Made by a program: the position numbers and the translations under genes
Notes under the pieces: generated by a model
Database searches by the model: none
What the model saw: only the letters and a program-made list of their open reading frames with translations
What the model was told of the DNA's origin: nothing
DNA from: Desmodesmus armatus
Taxonomy: Eukaryota > Chlorophyta > Chlorophyceae > Sphaeropleales > Scenedesmaceae
NCBI GenBank assembly: GCA_007449985.2
Contig: VIIQ02000128.1
Span: 1 to 64,000, forward strand
DNA: 64,000 nt
Direction: 5' to 3'
In this document: positions 42,601-53,994 of the stretch, piece after piece
Layout of the letters: each line of letters starts with the position of its first letter
Numbering within the stretch: the stretch's first letter is position 1

Positions 42601-45600
42601 TTGACCAGCTGGCCCACACCTCCACCAGGGGGCTTGGCCGTGCCAGTGGCAGATGTGGGCGCCACACCACCTTCACAAATGCAGAAGGAGGGATGCAGGG
42701 GCAGCAGATATCAGTGACAGCCGCCAGGAGGGCAACCCTGTTTGACAACCACTTGAAGTGGTCACTACAAGGCCAGATTAGTAGGCACTGCATGAGTTGG
42801 CTGCGGCGAGTCACCGTCAACGGTATACTGTCACAGTACTGTCCAGTGGAACACCCCCCCCCACCTCCCACACATGATGTCTAGCGCTTCCACCTGCCAC
42901 CGACGCACCGTTCGGTACTGAGGGATTACGTCACTGTTGCTTGCCTATCTAGTAGGACAGCCTTAGTGAGCTTGCATGTATCCAAGTACTCCCTCTGTCG
43001 ACACACCTCCCCCACACCCAGATATGACGCCCCAGTACCAGGCTGGCACCGCGCAGTTGCTGGCACTACACTGGGCCAGCTGAAATCATCTGAGGGCACC
43101 TTCATTCAGCCTACCTCCATACACCATTGCATCACTGTCAGGCAGCACTGCTGACAGGTCTGGGTTGACAAGCGTGCCAGTGGTGCTCTGCTGCTTGCCC
43201 TCCTCCTTCTGCTTAGCTTGCTCTGCCTGCTCATCCCCCACAGGAGTGACCTTGCCTGTGGCTGACTCCTTGATGAGCTGACCCACATCACCACCTGAGG
43301 GCTCAGTGATGTCAGCAGGAGGGGCCATGCCACCTGCAATGAACAAGTTGTGCAGAGGGGAAGTGCAGAAAAGGGCGGGTTGGACCACATGAGGGGGGTA
43401 GCAGGGGGTTGCTGACTCCTGGATGAGCTGGCCCACACTACCACCTGACGGCTCAGTGATGTCACCAGGAGGGGCCATGCCACCTGGGTTATCGCGGGGG
43501 GGGGGGGGGAGGCGGGGGCGGTGGGGAGATGTGGAAATGGGCGGGTTGAACCAAACAAGGGGGGTTAGCAGGGGGGTGCGGCGGACTCCTTGATGGGCTG
43601 ACCCAAACCACCATTTGAGGGCTCAGTGATGTCAGCAGGAGGTACCTCTCACTTGCTATGCCACGGCTGCTTTGTGTCACTCGCCTATAGTGTAGCCACT
43701 CTGCAACCGTGGCACCGATCCCCCCCCCCTCTGGAGGTCATTCAAACCGTTTGAACAGCCCTCTCAGAGGAAACCACTGTCACAACAGTGGGCTTGCAAG
43801 GAGTGTGCCTGCAGCTTCATACCATGGCACCCTGGCTGGTGGGGCCCACCGCTGGCAGCCCACACTCAACCAACCTACTCCTCAGGAGGAGGGGCCTCCT
43901 CTCATAAAGGAAACCCATGCCCCGCTCACCTCCATACACCAATGCCTCATCTGATGGCAGCACCTCCGACAGGTCTGGCCTGTAGCCCTGGCCTGCAGTC
44001 ACACCCTGCTCCTTCGCGCCCTCACGACCCCTGTCCTGATCCCTGTCGTGGCCTGCAGCTGCCTTTGAGAGCCCCTGCTTCTCTGTCCCCTGGCCCTCAT
44101 GATGGCCCTTGTCCTGGTCCCTGTCCTGCCCTGCACTGGCAGCTGTCCTGGGTGGCCGGGACAGTGTGTCCTTGATGAAGCCAACAATGCCACCTTGCTG
44201 CGCAACAGCATGCTCTGTGGTGTTGTGCTCATAACGGCGGACCTGGTCCTGGCTTGGTGATGTCCTTGGGGGGGCTGCCAGTGTGTCCTTGAGCAGCTGG
44301 GTGACACCACCTCCTGAGGGGGGAGCATCAGGCTCGGGTGGTGCCACGCCACCTGTGTGAGATAAAGAAGGGGGGGGGATTGAAAGTAATTACTCGTGAG
44401 GGAAACACGGGAGGGGGGAGAGGGGGGCACTGATGGATGTAGTGTGCTGGGAACTTGCTGGCTGATGGACGGTTGGAAGGAATGCTAAACCAAGGTCACC
44501 ACTGTCACTGTAGCAGCATCACCATCACGACCCATCAGCCCGGCGTTAGTAACGACTGCAGAATTGCTATCATCCAGTGCACTTGCCCGGCTCTCAACGT
44601 TGAGAGAACATGTTAACATCTGTACTCCAGTCTCGTGCCCTGCAAGTGTTTGTGCATGCAGTGGGAGATGCAAGTGTTCATTGCAGCTACTCACTTCAAC
44701 TCAACGTATCAATGAAGTCAGCAGTGCCCCCCCCCCCCCGACTCCCCGTCTTTCAGTGCCCTCACCTCCATACACCATCGCATCATCAGAAGGAAGCACC
44801 TCTCCCAGGTCTGGCTGTGGCATTGGGGCCGTGTCACCAGCAGTGCATGAGGCCTCACTGTGTGACTTGGTGTGAGGGTTGAGTGACGTGATGGTGGTCA
44901 CTCCCCCTGCCTCTGATGATGAGATGCGCCCTGCCACCACTTCCTCCTTCTTGCTAAGGCCCAGGGGGGCGTCGGCCACTTCCACTGTGACCTCAAGGTT
45001 CTGCAAGGGGGGGAGGGGGAAGGGAGTGTAAAGGGCGGGAGGGGGGGCAGGTGTCAGTGAGATTTGCCACTGAGCAATCCACCACCTCCTCCTTCTGGCC
45101 TAGGCCCAGCCTGGGGGCTAAGTCACACTCGCTGTGACCGCAAGGTTCTGCAGGGGGGGAGGGACCCGGGGTGAGTGATGGGGCGCGGGGGGGGGGGGGT
45201 GTCAGGATATACAGGGGTTTGCTAGTGGGGATGTCACTGCAACGACTCCGACACTTGCTGCTTTCGAAAATGGTAGTGTCAAGCAGGGCAGTGTTGAGAA
45301 GAGGAAGGGAATGTGTTTGCAATACGGCTTCAGACCCTCCCACCCTGCACAGCAGCAGCAGCCTGTATCAGTGATCTGTTTCTCAACAGCAGTACTCCTG
45401 TGACCGTTACAGCCTGTATCTGTTCCTCAACAACCGGCCCTGGTCCCAACATTCTCAACTGTGTGTGATGCAGAACGCAGCTGCACTACAGAATGCGGGT
45501 ACTCTATCAAACAGCAGCTGCTCCACCCACCTCTCCGAAGTTGCTCTTGTCAGGGAAGGGTGGCATGATGCCAGGGGGTATGACCCAGGACTATGCCGCT

Positions 45601-48600
45601 GCTCCCGCCCCTCCTGCGGTGTCTGCCAGCGGTGCCTAAACACGGCCCTGGTGCCAACACTCTCACCTGTGTGATGCAGCGGCCCAGCTGCAAAGCTTAA
45701 GGGTTCTGTTACTTTCACCTAGTGACTGCGGGGCCCTGTTACTACTACAAAAAAAATTTGTTTGACCGCTAGCTGCATCGCCCACCTCTCCAAAGTTGCT
45801 TTTGTCAGGGAAGGGTGGCATGATGCCAGGGGGTATGACCCAGGACTCTGCTGCCGCGCGCACACCTCCTGCGGTGTCTGCCAGCAGTGCCTTGAGCCTC
45901 ACTGCACCCTCGGCCAGCCAGGCCAGCAGGTCATCCAAGGCCTCCACGTCAGACTCAAAGTCATGCAGGGACACTGCGGGGGGGGGGGGGGGGGTGTGGG
46001 TAAGGGGGCAGGGGGGTAGTGCATGTGTGAGTGTGCCAGCAGCGCCTTGAGCCTCACTGCTCCCTCAGCCAGCCAGGCTAGCAGGTCATCCAAGGCCTCC
46101 ACGTCAGACTCAAAGTCATGCAAGGACACTGCGCGGGGGTGGGGTGGGATGGGGGGGGGGACACACAAGGGAGGGGGGGCTCCAAGCCAGACTCGGAAGT
46201 CGTGCAGGGGTGCTGCATTGAACTATGCTGGAATGTGCGAGAAGGGGGGGAGTGCATGTGTGAGCCTCACTGCACCCTCAGCCAGCCAAGCCAGAAGATC
46301 ATCCAGGGCCTCCACGTCACGTGGAGGACTCAAACCTGTGAAGGGACACTGGGGGGGGGGGGGGGGCAGGGAAAGGGGGGTGGGTGGGTAGGGGGGGAGA
46401 GAGGGGGGCAGTGCATGTGTGAGCCTCACCGCCCCTTCACCCAGCCAGGCCAGCAGGTCGTCACGGCCTCCACATCAGACTCAAACTCGTGCCGGCCCTG
46501 CAGCTTGAAGCTGCGGGAGGGGGGGGGGGTAAAAGAGGGCAGGGGGTCACATGTGTGTGTGGTGTCGCATGTGTGAGTGTCTTGCTAAATGTGAGCACTG
46601 ACTTGCAGCCAGCAGGTCGTCCAGGGCCTCAACGTCAAGCCTTGACGTTGAGACTCAAACTCGTGCAGGGAGGCTGTGGAGCCCTGTGGCAGGGGCGAGG
46701 GGACAGGGGTGGTGTGGGGAAAGCGGGGGAGGGGGGGGGGGCATGTGTGAGTGTGAATGACTTGCCGCCAACTTGGCAGATCGTCCAGGGCCTTCACGTT
46801 AGACTCAAACGCATGTAAGGACCCTTCGGCACGGAAACAGGTTTGTGCTGAAGAAAGAGGGAGGTGACATCGCGTGTCACACGCCTACAGTGCAGGCGTA
46901 TCACAAACACCTGCACTGTGGTGCACCTTCAAGTCGTAGCACATGCAGTTATGTGCCCACTGTCACTGACGTGTAACACGCGCGGCGGGGTCCTTTTTGA
47001 GCTGGCATTTGTGCCACATAACTGCCATCATTGCGGTGACCGCATGATGCTCGAGGAAGCCGCTTCCTGAAAGGACCCATCCCCCTCCGAGGATTGGCCA
47101 CATCTGTTACTCACTGCTGATTGTTGCCGCCTCCTCTGTCAGCTGTGCCAGAGCAGGGTCCAAGGTGCCGCCTGTAGGGTGTGGTGCTTCTGCCACTGCG
47201 TCTGTTGCGCGCTGCACCAGCTGGCGGCGCTCAGAATCGTAGGTCAGCCGCTTGGACTGAAGATCTGACAGGTAGCCCTGCAAGGGGGGGGGGGAGGCAG
47301 GGGGGGGGGAGGGGTGATAATGATATCTTGCGCTTGCTGATTACGCACTGCGTCTGTTGCCCGCTGCACCAGCTGTCATCGCTCAGAATCATAGGTGAGC
47401 CGCTTGTACTGAAGATCAGACAGGTAGCCCTGCTAAGGGGGGGGGGGGAGGGAGGGGGGGGAGGGGTGATAATGAGATCTTGCGCTTGCTGATTACGCAC
47501 TGCGTCTCAGACGGGCAAGTTGCCCGCTGCACCAGCTGGCGGCGCTCAGAATCGTAGGTCAGCCGCTTGGACTGAAGCTCAGACAGGTAGCCCTGCAGGA
47601 GGGGATTGGAAGGGGTCAATAAGGCATTGGCAGCTGTGCTGGCCTTGGGTGCCACAGCCACACTCATTCAAGGGGAATAATTGCAATCGCAAGGGGGGGG
47701 GGGGAGGAGCTGCTTACCAGGCGGCCAATCAACTGGAATAAAGCTCAGGCAGGTAGCCATGGGGTGGGGTGGGGGGGGGGGGGACGGAGTGGAAGGGGTG
47801 AGGATGATGGGGGCACGCCAACATGGGGGCCCCGGGGTGAACTGCAAGAATGCAGAGGCCGGCGAACGCTGAGTGTGCCATGCTGCATATTGTGGCTTGG
47901 CACAGCCGCAGTGCAGCTTTGACCTTGCAATGCAGTTGTATGCATGCCCTGCCTCACCTGTGCCACCTGGTGTGCCCACAGCCACTGCTCCATTGGGGCC
48001 AGCAGCTCCCTGCTGAAGGCATAGCCCACTGCACCAGGCACCACACCAGCCTCACGCTCAGCAACACCTGCAGCAACAACAGACACAGTGGGATCAGCAT
48101 CCCAGGCGTTGGTCAGAACATCTTCACAAAGACGACGGTGTTCGCGACTGCATCCTGAGCAGTCATGACCAAGTGATCACTTGGAGGCTGCATTGCTCAC
48201 AAGCGACACAAGGGCCCAAGCTGTTGTTGTGCAGCACATGAGGCACATTGTACATAATAATAATAATAATGCAGCAAATACACGGATGGTGTGCCACCCA
48301 GCGGCCAGGCATCCGATCCGGCCGCCGCAGGAGTGCCTCGTGCAGACCGTCTGATCTGCATGCACACCTTGGTCAAACCAGGCTGCATGCTCTGTGGGCA
48401 CAGGCAGCTGCGTGACCTGGGCAGGCTCTGAGGCACTGCCCTGCATCCATGGCCTGGGGAAGGGGGCCTCTGTGCTGTGCTTGGCAGTGGACTCCAGGAA
48501 CTCTGCAGGAGGGGTGGGGGTAGCATGTTGTGTGGCACAGGGAGTGCAGAGACGTGTGAAGTGTAATACAGTAATGATGACTCATCGTGTGATGTGTCAC

Positions 48601-49470
48601 ATGAGTACAGCACAGTAGGTACCTGCATACAGGTGCCACTGACGGTCCGCGCATTGCATGTGCATTCAACCACTGACCTGCCCAAACTTGCACAACAGCA
48701 AGCTCCAAAGCACCATACCAACAACAGCAACGACAACTTCGTGCAGATTGCGGCATCGAGGGACCCATGCTGACTCAGCAACAACAGCACTCGTCCCATG
48801 CGCGGGCCAGCGCAGCTCCAAGGCTTGTCAAACCGTTTGGCAAACATGCGCCCAGAGCTCAGCTGCTTACAAAAGCTGCATCCCCCCTCCTCATGCACAC
48901 GTTTACCAAGCAAGGCACCCACAGCCCCTGGCCTATGCTGCTCCAGGTGCATCCCTCCATCCCCTTAGCAGCTTCACTCACTGTTTGTGTCATCTGCAAA
49001 CGTCCTCGTCGCCTTGACCATGTCCTTCAGGTTGGGTGCAAACACGTCCAGCTCCTTCAGGGTTTGTTCCTGTGCCTCCAGGGTGCTGGGCAGGAAGGCA
49101 TCTGGACCCACACCCAGAGCCTGACGGGCCTGTGCATGAGGAACGCACGGGGGGGGGGGGGGGGTGATGGCTGTTGGTTGTGGGTTTGTTGTCAGGAATT
49201 ATGTGTCAATGTGTGGGTGGAGTTCAAGCTACAGCTGGGCCATGCATGAGCCTTAGCAGAACTGAAGCATGTAGTTCTAGATCCTTCTTGCGGCCGGATC
49301 AGTCAAGATGTCCCCTCCTCACAGCCTCCCTGGGAGGTCCTGCATTGCTCTGGCAAGCTGTGTGCAAGCATGCACATAGGGGAGTTGCATGCAGGCCTTC
49401 AAATGCTGAATTCAGACTCACCCTTTCAACGAGTGTCTGCATGTTCCAGCAACTGTGCCTCGACTGCAAC
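39617..49470 (-). CDS. Unrecognised multi-exon repeat protein with tandem exon duplications
   Basis: The gene ends with GGGIGTFLKDTLLGPAKQGK and a stop at 39617-39619. Going upstream, exons lie at about 39965-40160, 40580-40740, 41040-41125, 41440-41775, 42150-42670, 43115-43335 (with partial copies at 43410-43483 and 43583-43650), 43930-44350, 44765-45000, 45520-45620, 45780-45975, further copies to 46820, 47110-47285 (copies at 47385-47440 and 47517-47600), 47960-48070, 48380-48500, 48975-49135 and 49325-49360. Recurrent modules are GG-x-V-x-QL-x-KDTL (short amphipathic helix), PDLSEVLPSDEALVYGG, FESDVEALDDLLAWLAEG and LTYDSERRQLVQRA. The 5' exon is not certain. The composition (Pro/Ala/Ser/Thr linkers, charged helices) gives no known domain and no function is proposed. 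One or several transcripts could be involved. Confidence 0.5.
40218..40370. repeat. 153-bp hairpin (MITE-like inverted repeat)
   Basis: The ends 'acaatgtggtacatggtttt' and 'aaaaccatgtaccacattgt' are exact reverse complements. Pairing continues through 'gtatggtt.c', 'ttcagccggctcccaaatg' and 'catttgggagccggctgaa'. The left arm holds two copies of 'cggctcccaaatgcgag' and the right arm one. It sits in an intron-like gap of the minus-strand repeat gene. No clear target duplication flanks it. Confidence 0.85.
45880..46825 (-). repeat. Tandem duplicates of the FESDVEALDDLLAW exon
   Basis: Six copies or partial copies of the same exon with its poly-C acceptor lie at about 45893-45975, 46045-46130, 46265-46320, 46425-46485, 46610-46675 and 46775-46820. 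The first two are nearly identical over about 85 bp. Later copies carry indels or frame changes, so some are probably skipped or dead. All belong to the minus-strand repeat gene. Confidence 0.8.
47235..47605 (-). repeat. Tandem triplicate of the LTYDSERRQLVQRA exon
   Basis: Three copies (about 47200-47285, 47340-47440 and 47515-47600) encode GYLSxLQSKRLTYDSERRQL. Copy spacing is about 155-160 bp, including the G-run on the plus strand, so each duplication took exon and intron together. Confidence 0.8.
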
Positions 49471-50055
49471 GCAACAAGACAGCTTGACGAACAAAAACAA
49501 AACTTTGCAAATAGACACAAGCTTTGGGCATTTAGGATTGTGTCCTCGTGACGGTTGTGCGTGCTTTGTCACCTTGTACGTCATAGCTGTGCATGCATGC
49601 AATAGACCTCGGGACAGTTACTATACTAGACTACTATGTGCGAAATGAATTTCTGGCAGCTTCAAGCCGAGGTACCGTGAGCATTCATGTTCTGCCACGC
49701 TGTTGCAAGCGCTGAGCATGACCATGTTCATGTGGTGTATTCAACTTCCCCGATGGAAAGGGAGAATGTTCAAAAGGGACCTTTTTGTAATACATGAGTT
49801 TTTCTGCATGCTATTGGCGTGCTTTTGACTGTGTCATGATCCAGCCGGGGAGCCGGGGGGTGCAACCTACACTAAGCGCGGTCAGTCCCTACTCAACCTG
49901 GTTTGATACTAAAAGACACGATCATACGCCTGAGAATAATTATCAGCAAGTGCAAGTCAATTGCGGGATACCGCCTGCGCGTTTTCAGGGGCCAATATTG
50001 AATAGTCATCACATCACGCCCCCGCTCAGGTCGCTTTCAGCTTCTACAAAACACA

Positions 50056-51375
50056 ATGAGAGGTAGCTTGTTTCTTCTGACTGTGATCTGCACTGCATGT
50101 CTGGCGGGAGCACGTAAGTATTGACTGTCGTCTGCAGAGAGCTGCAGCTCTGTAACAGATAAGACTCGGCACAGCAAGCTACAAACAACATATATTCACA
50201 CCTGTTGATCTTACTGTTGCCAGGTGCTGATGGATGGCAGCAACAGACGCAGCAGCGGCACCTTCTTGCGGCACCTTCAGCGGCAGAAGGTCTGTTTGAC
50301 AAGCTGGAGTCGCTGGTAAGCAGTGCAATGCGTGCTTTGTAATGCTTGAATGGTATCTGGCGCTTGGGTGCCATCATGCGACCAACAATTCACAATGATA
50401 CTGAGATGCGCGGGAAACCGTGTGCCTTGACTCTCGTTGGTGCTTTGCCTTATCACATGCATTTCCCATCAGATCGTACCATGTTGATTTCATCTGGTAC
50501 AATCAGATTGTATCAACTGATTCACCCAAGGGTCAGACAAGCACAAGCTAGACCAATGCAGATCTGGCAAGGTGCAAGTGCAGTCTGATCTGTACTTATG
50601 AGTGCTCATGAGTAACCCGCTCTGTCTGCATGCCTTGCAGCTTGGTGAGGGTGCAGACCTCTCCAAAAGGCTGCTGAACAGAGGAGCAGGCGGCATGGGC
50701 CTTGCAGGCGATAAGGTCTCTGATGCACTCTCCACAGTCACAGACAAAGCAACGGAAGCAGGACACAAGCTTGCAGAGCTCATCAAAGCCCCCTTCCAGC
50801 GCAGCCCGCGTGAACGCGCTAACCCCAGGATAATTCACGAAAGCAGCCGTGTAGATGGAGACTGGGAGCCTGAGGAAGAGTCAGGCTCAGATGCCAGGCC
50901 CGTCCGCAGCAGGGCCCCCAGCACAGAAGAGGTTGATACAGAGGTGGTGGAGGCGCGTGACGATCCCAAGCACAGGGCAGAGCGGCGGGAGGCGCAGCAG
51001 CGTGCCACAGACGCCCAAAGGGCCGCCAAGAGGGCAGCACGTGCAGCAGAGCGGTCAGTCAGCAGAGTGAGCCGCCACACACATGGCTTGAGGAAGGATG
51101 CATTTGAGCAGGTGCCTGCCAGCGGCACAGTCCAGCACGTGACCTATGCTCAGGCCAAGCGAGCAGCTATCAAGGCTTCCAAGGCTGCTAGTGCAGTGCC
51201 TAGCAGCGGCAAGGTCCAGCAGAAGTCACACACTGTGGCACAGGCTAAGAAGGCTGCTCTTCAGGCTTCTGGTGCAGTGCCTGCCAAGAGCAAGGTACGG
51301 GTAAGCAAATATGCCATGGCAACTCCAGTCAGCCCTCAGGTTGCAGTCAAGTCTCGCCGCATGCCCTCACTGTAG
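50056..51375 (+). CDS. Small secreted basic protein, three exons (function unknown)
   Basis: Exons 50056-50113, 50224-50315 and 50641-51375 have GT-AG borders and fitting phases (1, 0), giving 294 residues. Exon 1 encodes MRGSLFLLTVICTACLAGA, a signal peptide with a likely cut after AGA. Then comes RADGWQQQTQQRHLLAAP and a region of amphipathic helices (LGEGADLSKRLLNRG, VSDALSTVTDKATEAGHKL). An acidic stretch follows (DWEPEEESGSD), then an Ala/Arg-rich helix (RATDAQRAAKRAARAAERSV) and two related repeats (AQAKRAAIKASKAASAVPSS and AQAKKAALQASGAVPAKSK). The Lys/Ala repeats recall histone-H1-like or wall/matrix proteins, but no family is recognised. It is divergent from the repeat gene to its left, which also uses short helical modules; kinship is possible but unproven. 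Confidence 0.75.
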
Positions 51376-52419
51376 GTGTACGACGGCCACACGGCGCAAG
51401 CTACCTGGCTTTTGCAGTTTCTGCAGGACATTGTCGGTGGCAGGTATTTTAGTTGGAGGCTTTGGTGATTGTTCAGCAGTTTGCGGTGTCACTGGTGTTA
51501 TCTGTGGGACTAGCCGCACATCAGTTGCTGTGCAGCACTCGGTGACTGGCAGTCATTGAGTGCTGCACAGCAACTTCTGCCCCAGTGCGGCATAATGCAG
51601 TATGCCCCTTGGTCAGCATGCCACGGCTCAGTGGCTTCTTCATGGAGGACTTCTAGAGCTTTACATACTGTGCCACAGTTGTCCAAAAGGTGGAGTTATG
51701 GTTGTGCTGCAACAGCACTGCAAAGAAACCAACGACCTGCAAAAGGGCCCCGGGTGATGATGTGCTGTTGTGACTTCAGTGCAGTTCTGTGCTGTGTGCA
51801 TACCCTGGGTGTTTGCAGATTGGTACGATGTTTGTAGCATCTTGGTTGTCGTGCACAGGCGGCTGTCATACTGTTGCCAGACCTTGGTGCAAACTTTGTG
51901 CCACACTCTGCGCTTCAGGGCTACATAAGGTCGGTTGTGGCCTGTCTCCCCAACATCTAGGCACCCTTCAAGTGGCCCTTTGCATGTGTCCGGTGGCCCT
52001 TTGCCACTAATATTGACGCGCCAGGTAGTCTGGATTATGATGATGTTTGAGCATATATTATACACAACAGTAGCCATCAACTTGATCAGTCGTGGTGGCC
52101 TTAGTCATGCCTTTGTGACATTTGTTGTGCTGGCCATCAGCTGCCCTCAAGTGTTACATGTTTCAAGTTTCAGACATGGCATGCCTGCGCACAGCTGTGG
52201 AAGCATGTCAGCTGTTTATGACGTGTTGTCACTCCTGAATTGAAGTGGTTACTTCTGTCCTACGCAGCTCTCTTGCTGTTGTGGGCATGGTAGCAGTCTT
52301 GTGGGTAAATGCTGGGGACGTGTGTGGCGTGTCTCTCTTGCTGTTGTGGGCATGGTAGCAGTCTTGTGGGTAAATGCTGGGGCGTGTGTGGAGTGAGGAT
52401 GTCGCGCTTGCACTTGCAG
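51376..52419. other. Intergenic with a short tandem duplication
   Basis: No gene is supported. A near-identical direct repeat of about 54 bp, starting 'tctcttgctgttgtgggcat', lies at about 52270-52323 and 52333-52386. It lies just 5' of the second non-LTR copy. Confidence 0.6.
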
Positions 52420-53397
52420 GTTGTCGGGAGTGTTGGTCCTCTTGTTTCCTGCAAACTATGTGCTCGTTGCAGTTGCTTGCTGGTGATTGGCGACAGCAGT
52501 CGCTTGACTGGGTGATGCAACAGAGGTGGGAGGAGTCTGCAGTGCAGGCCGCGCTGGCTGCCCTATTTAGGGCCCGGTGGCGAGGTCTCACCCAAGGTGA
52601 CCCACGCTCCGCCCCTTCTATCGGCATTCACAAGCTTACACATCATGCATGGGTCTACCCGCTAGATCCTGGCTTCAATCCCTTCTCAAGGGACGATGCA
52701 CCTCCGCATATCAAGTTGTGCCTGCCCTTTGATGTAGCGCGTAACCTTGCCCAGTTGCGTATTGGTTCAGCCCACCTTGAAATAGAACAGGGCCGTAAGC
52801 GAAGGGTCTCTGTGCCCCGTGCTGACCGCCTGTGTCGATTGTGTTGTGGAGAGGATGCTACCTTGGCCCACCGCCAAGCTGTACTGGCAAGGACAGGAAC
52901 TAGTCGTAATGTGGAAGACTTGAAGCACTTCCTGTTGGAGTGCCCTGTTTACGATGATTTGCGCGCCGCTTGCCCAGCCTTCCCCCTGTCTGATGCTGTG
53001 GTACTGGACGACCCTGAATGTGTGCGATCAGTGTTTCAACATGGAGAGCAGTCTGCGTTGGCATACACTCTGTACAAGATGAAAGTGCGCCGGGCGCGCC
53101 TTCTTGGGCTGACTTTGGGTATCTGACCTGACAAGGGGTATTTCTTGGTGCTGCTGCCTGCTGGATCCTAGCTGTTTGCTTCCCACTTCTGCACAAGGTT
53201 GTCGTGTTGCCTCAGGATGTCAATGAAGTCTCCTTTGCTGTCTTGCTTTGAATCAGGCTACTATCTGGTGTAGGTGGTGCAAACCACTGACGGGGATCGG
53301 GGTTTTTCCCCACCTTAGTGTTTCAACCGGTTCAACCCTGGCAGGCAATGCCATTGATGTGTGGCGAATGTGTCTGCGTGTAACATTTTCTTCCCCA
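52420..53397 (+). mobile_element. 5'-truncated non-LTR retrotransposon, copy 2
   Basis: The open frame ends at 53126 and encodes DWVMQQRWEESAVQAALAAL, then GIHKLTHHAWVYPLDPGFNP, DDAPPHIKLCLPFDVARN and the terminal zinc-binding CRLCCGED ... EDLKHFLLECPVYDDLR. From 52630 on it matches copy 1 (26369-27131) almost base for base, including the 3' untranslated region to 'ttttcttcccc'. Copy 2 keeps the frame open and extends about 200 bp further 5', but the left border is not sharp. Reverse transcriptase and endonuclease are absent, so it cannot move on its own. Confidence 0.8.
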
Positions 53398-53994
53398 AAT
53401 GCACCTGAGCTGGGATGCTGGTCAGATGGTGCAGCCAACACTCACAATACCAGGGCAGTAAATGGTGCTTATGGGGCGTCTTGCATGCTGCACTACTGCA
53501 TACTGCCGGCAGTTGTGAGGCGATTACAATAGCTTTGCAATGCTCACATGGCCAGCACACCGTACTAGTAGCCGCCTGGTCAGAAATGCGTGCTTGGTAA
53601 CCGCTTGCAAGCCAACTGGTGAACAGAAACCCTGGCCACACTCCTGCTGCTTCAACTTGCAGCTGCAGGGCAACTTGCCTTGCTTCAAAACCCTGCATGG
53701 TCCTGTTACAGATGGCAACAAACCACATCTCTGCTTGAGCTGGGCTGTGCAGCTTGCATGGGATGCTGCACGCACCCCCAAGACAGCAAAACAACACACA
53801 ACTGATCTGCATATGCGGCAGCTTTTTGTTGCAAGTTGCGATCTGAGTGCACCTTGCAAAACATGTAAATGAACTCACACCATGCCCCCCTTGAGCTGCA
53901 ACCCCCAATCTAAAAATCCCTTCAGTTGTGCTGAAAGCCTATTTCCCTGCAGCCATGCTGCACAATGGTGCAGCTACTGTACCGTACAGCTTGT
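53398..53994. other. Intergenic, no gene recognised
   Basis: This lies between the non-LTR 3' end and the stop codon of the sacsin-like gene. Open frames on both strands show no domain. It should hold the 3' untranslated region of the minus-strand gene. Confidence 0.45.
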
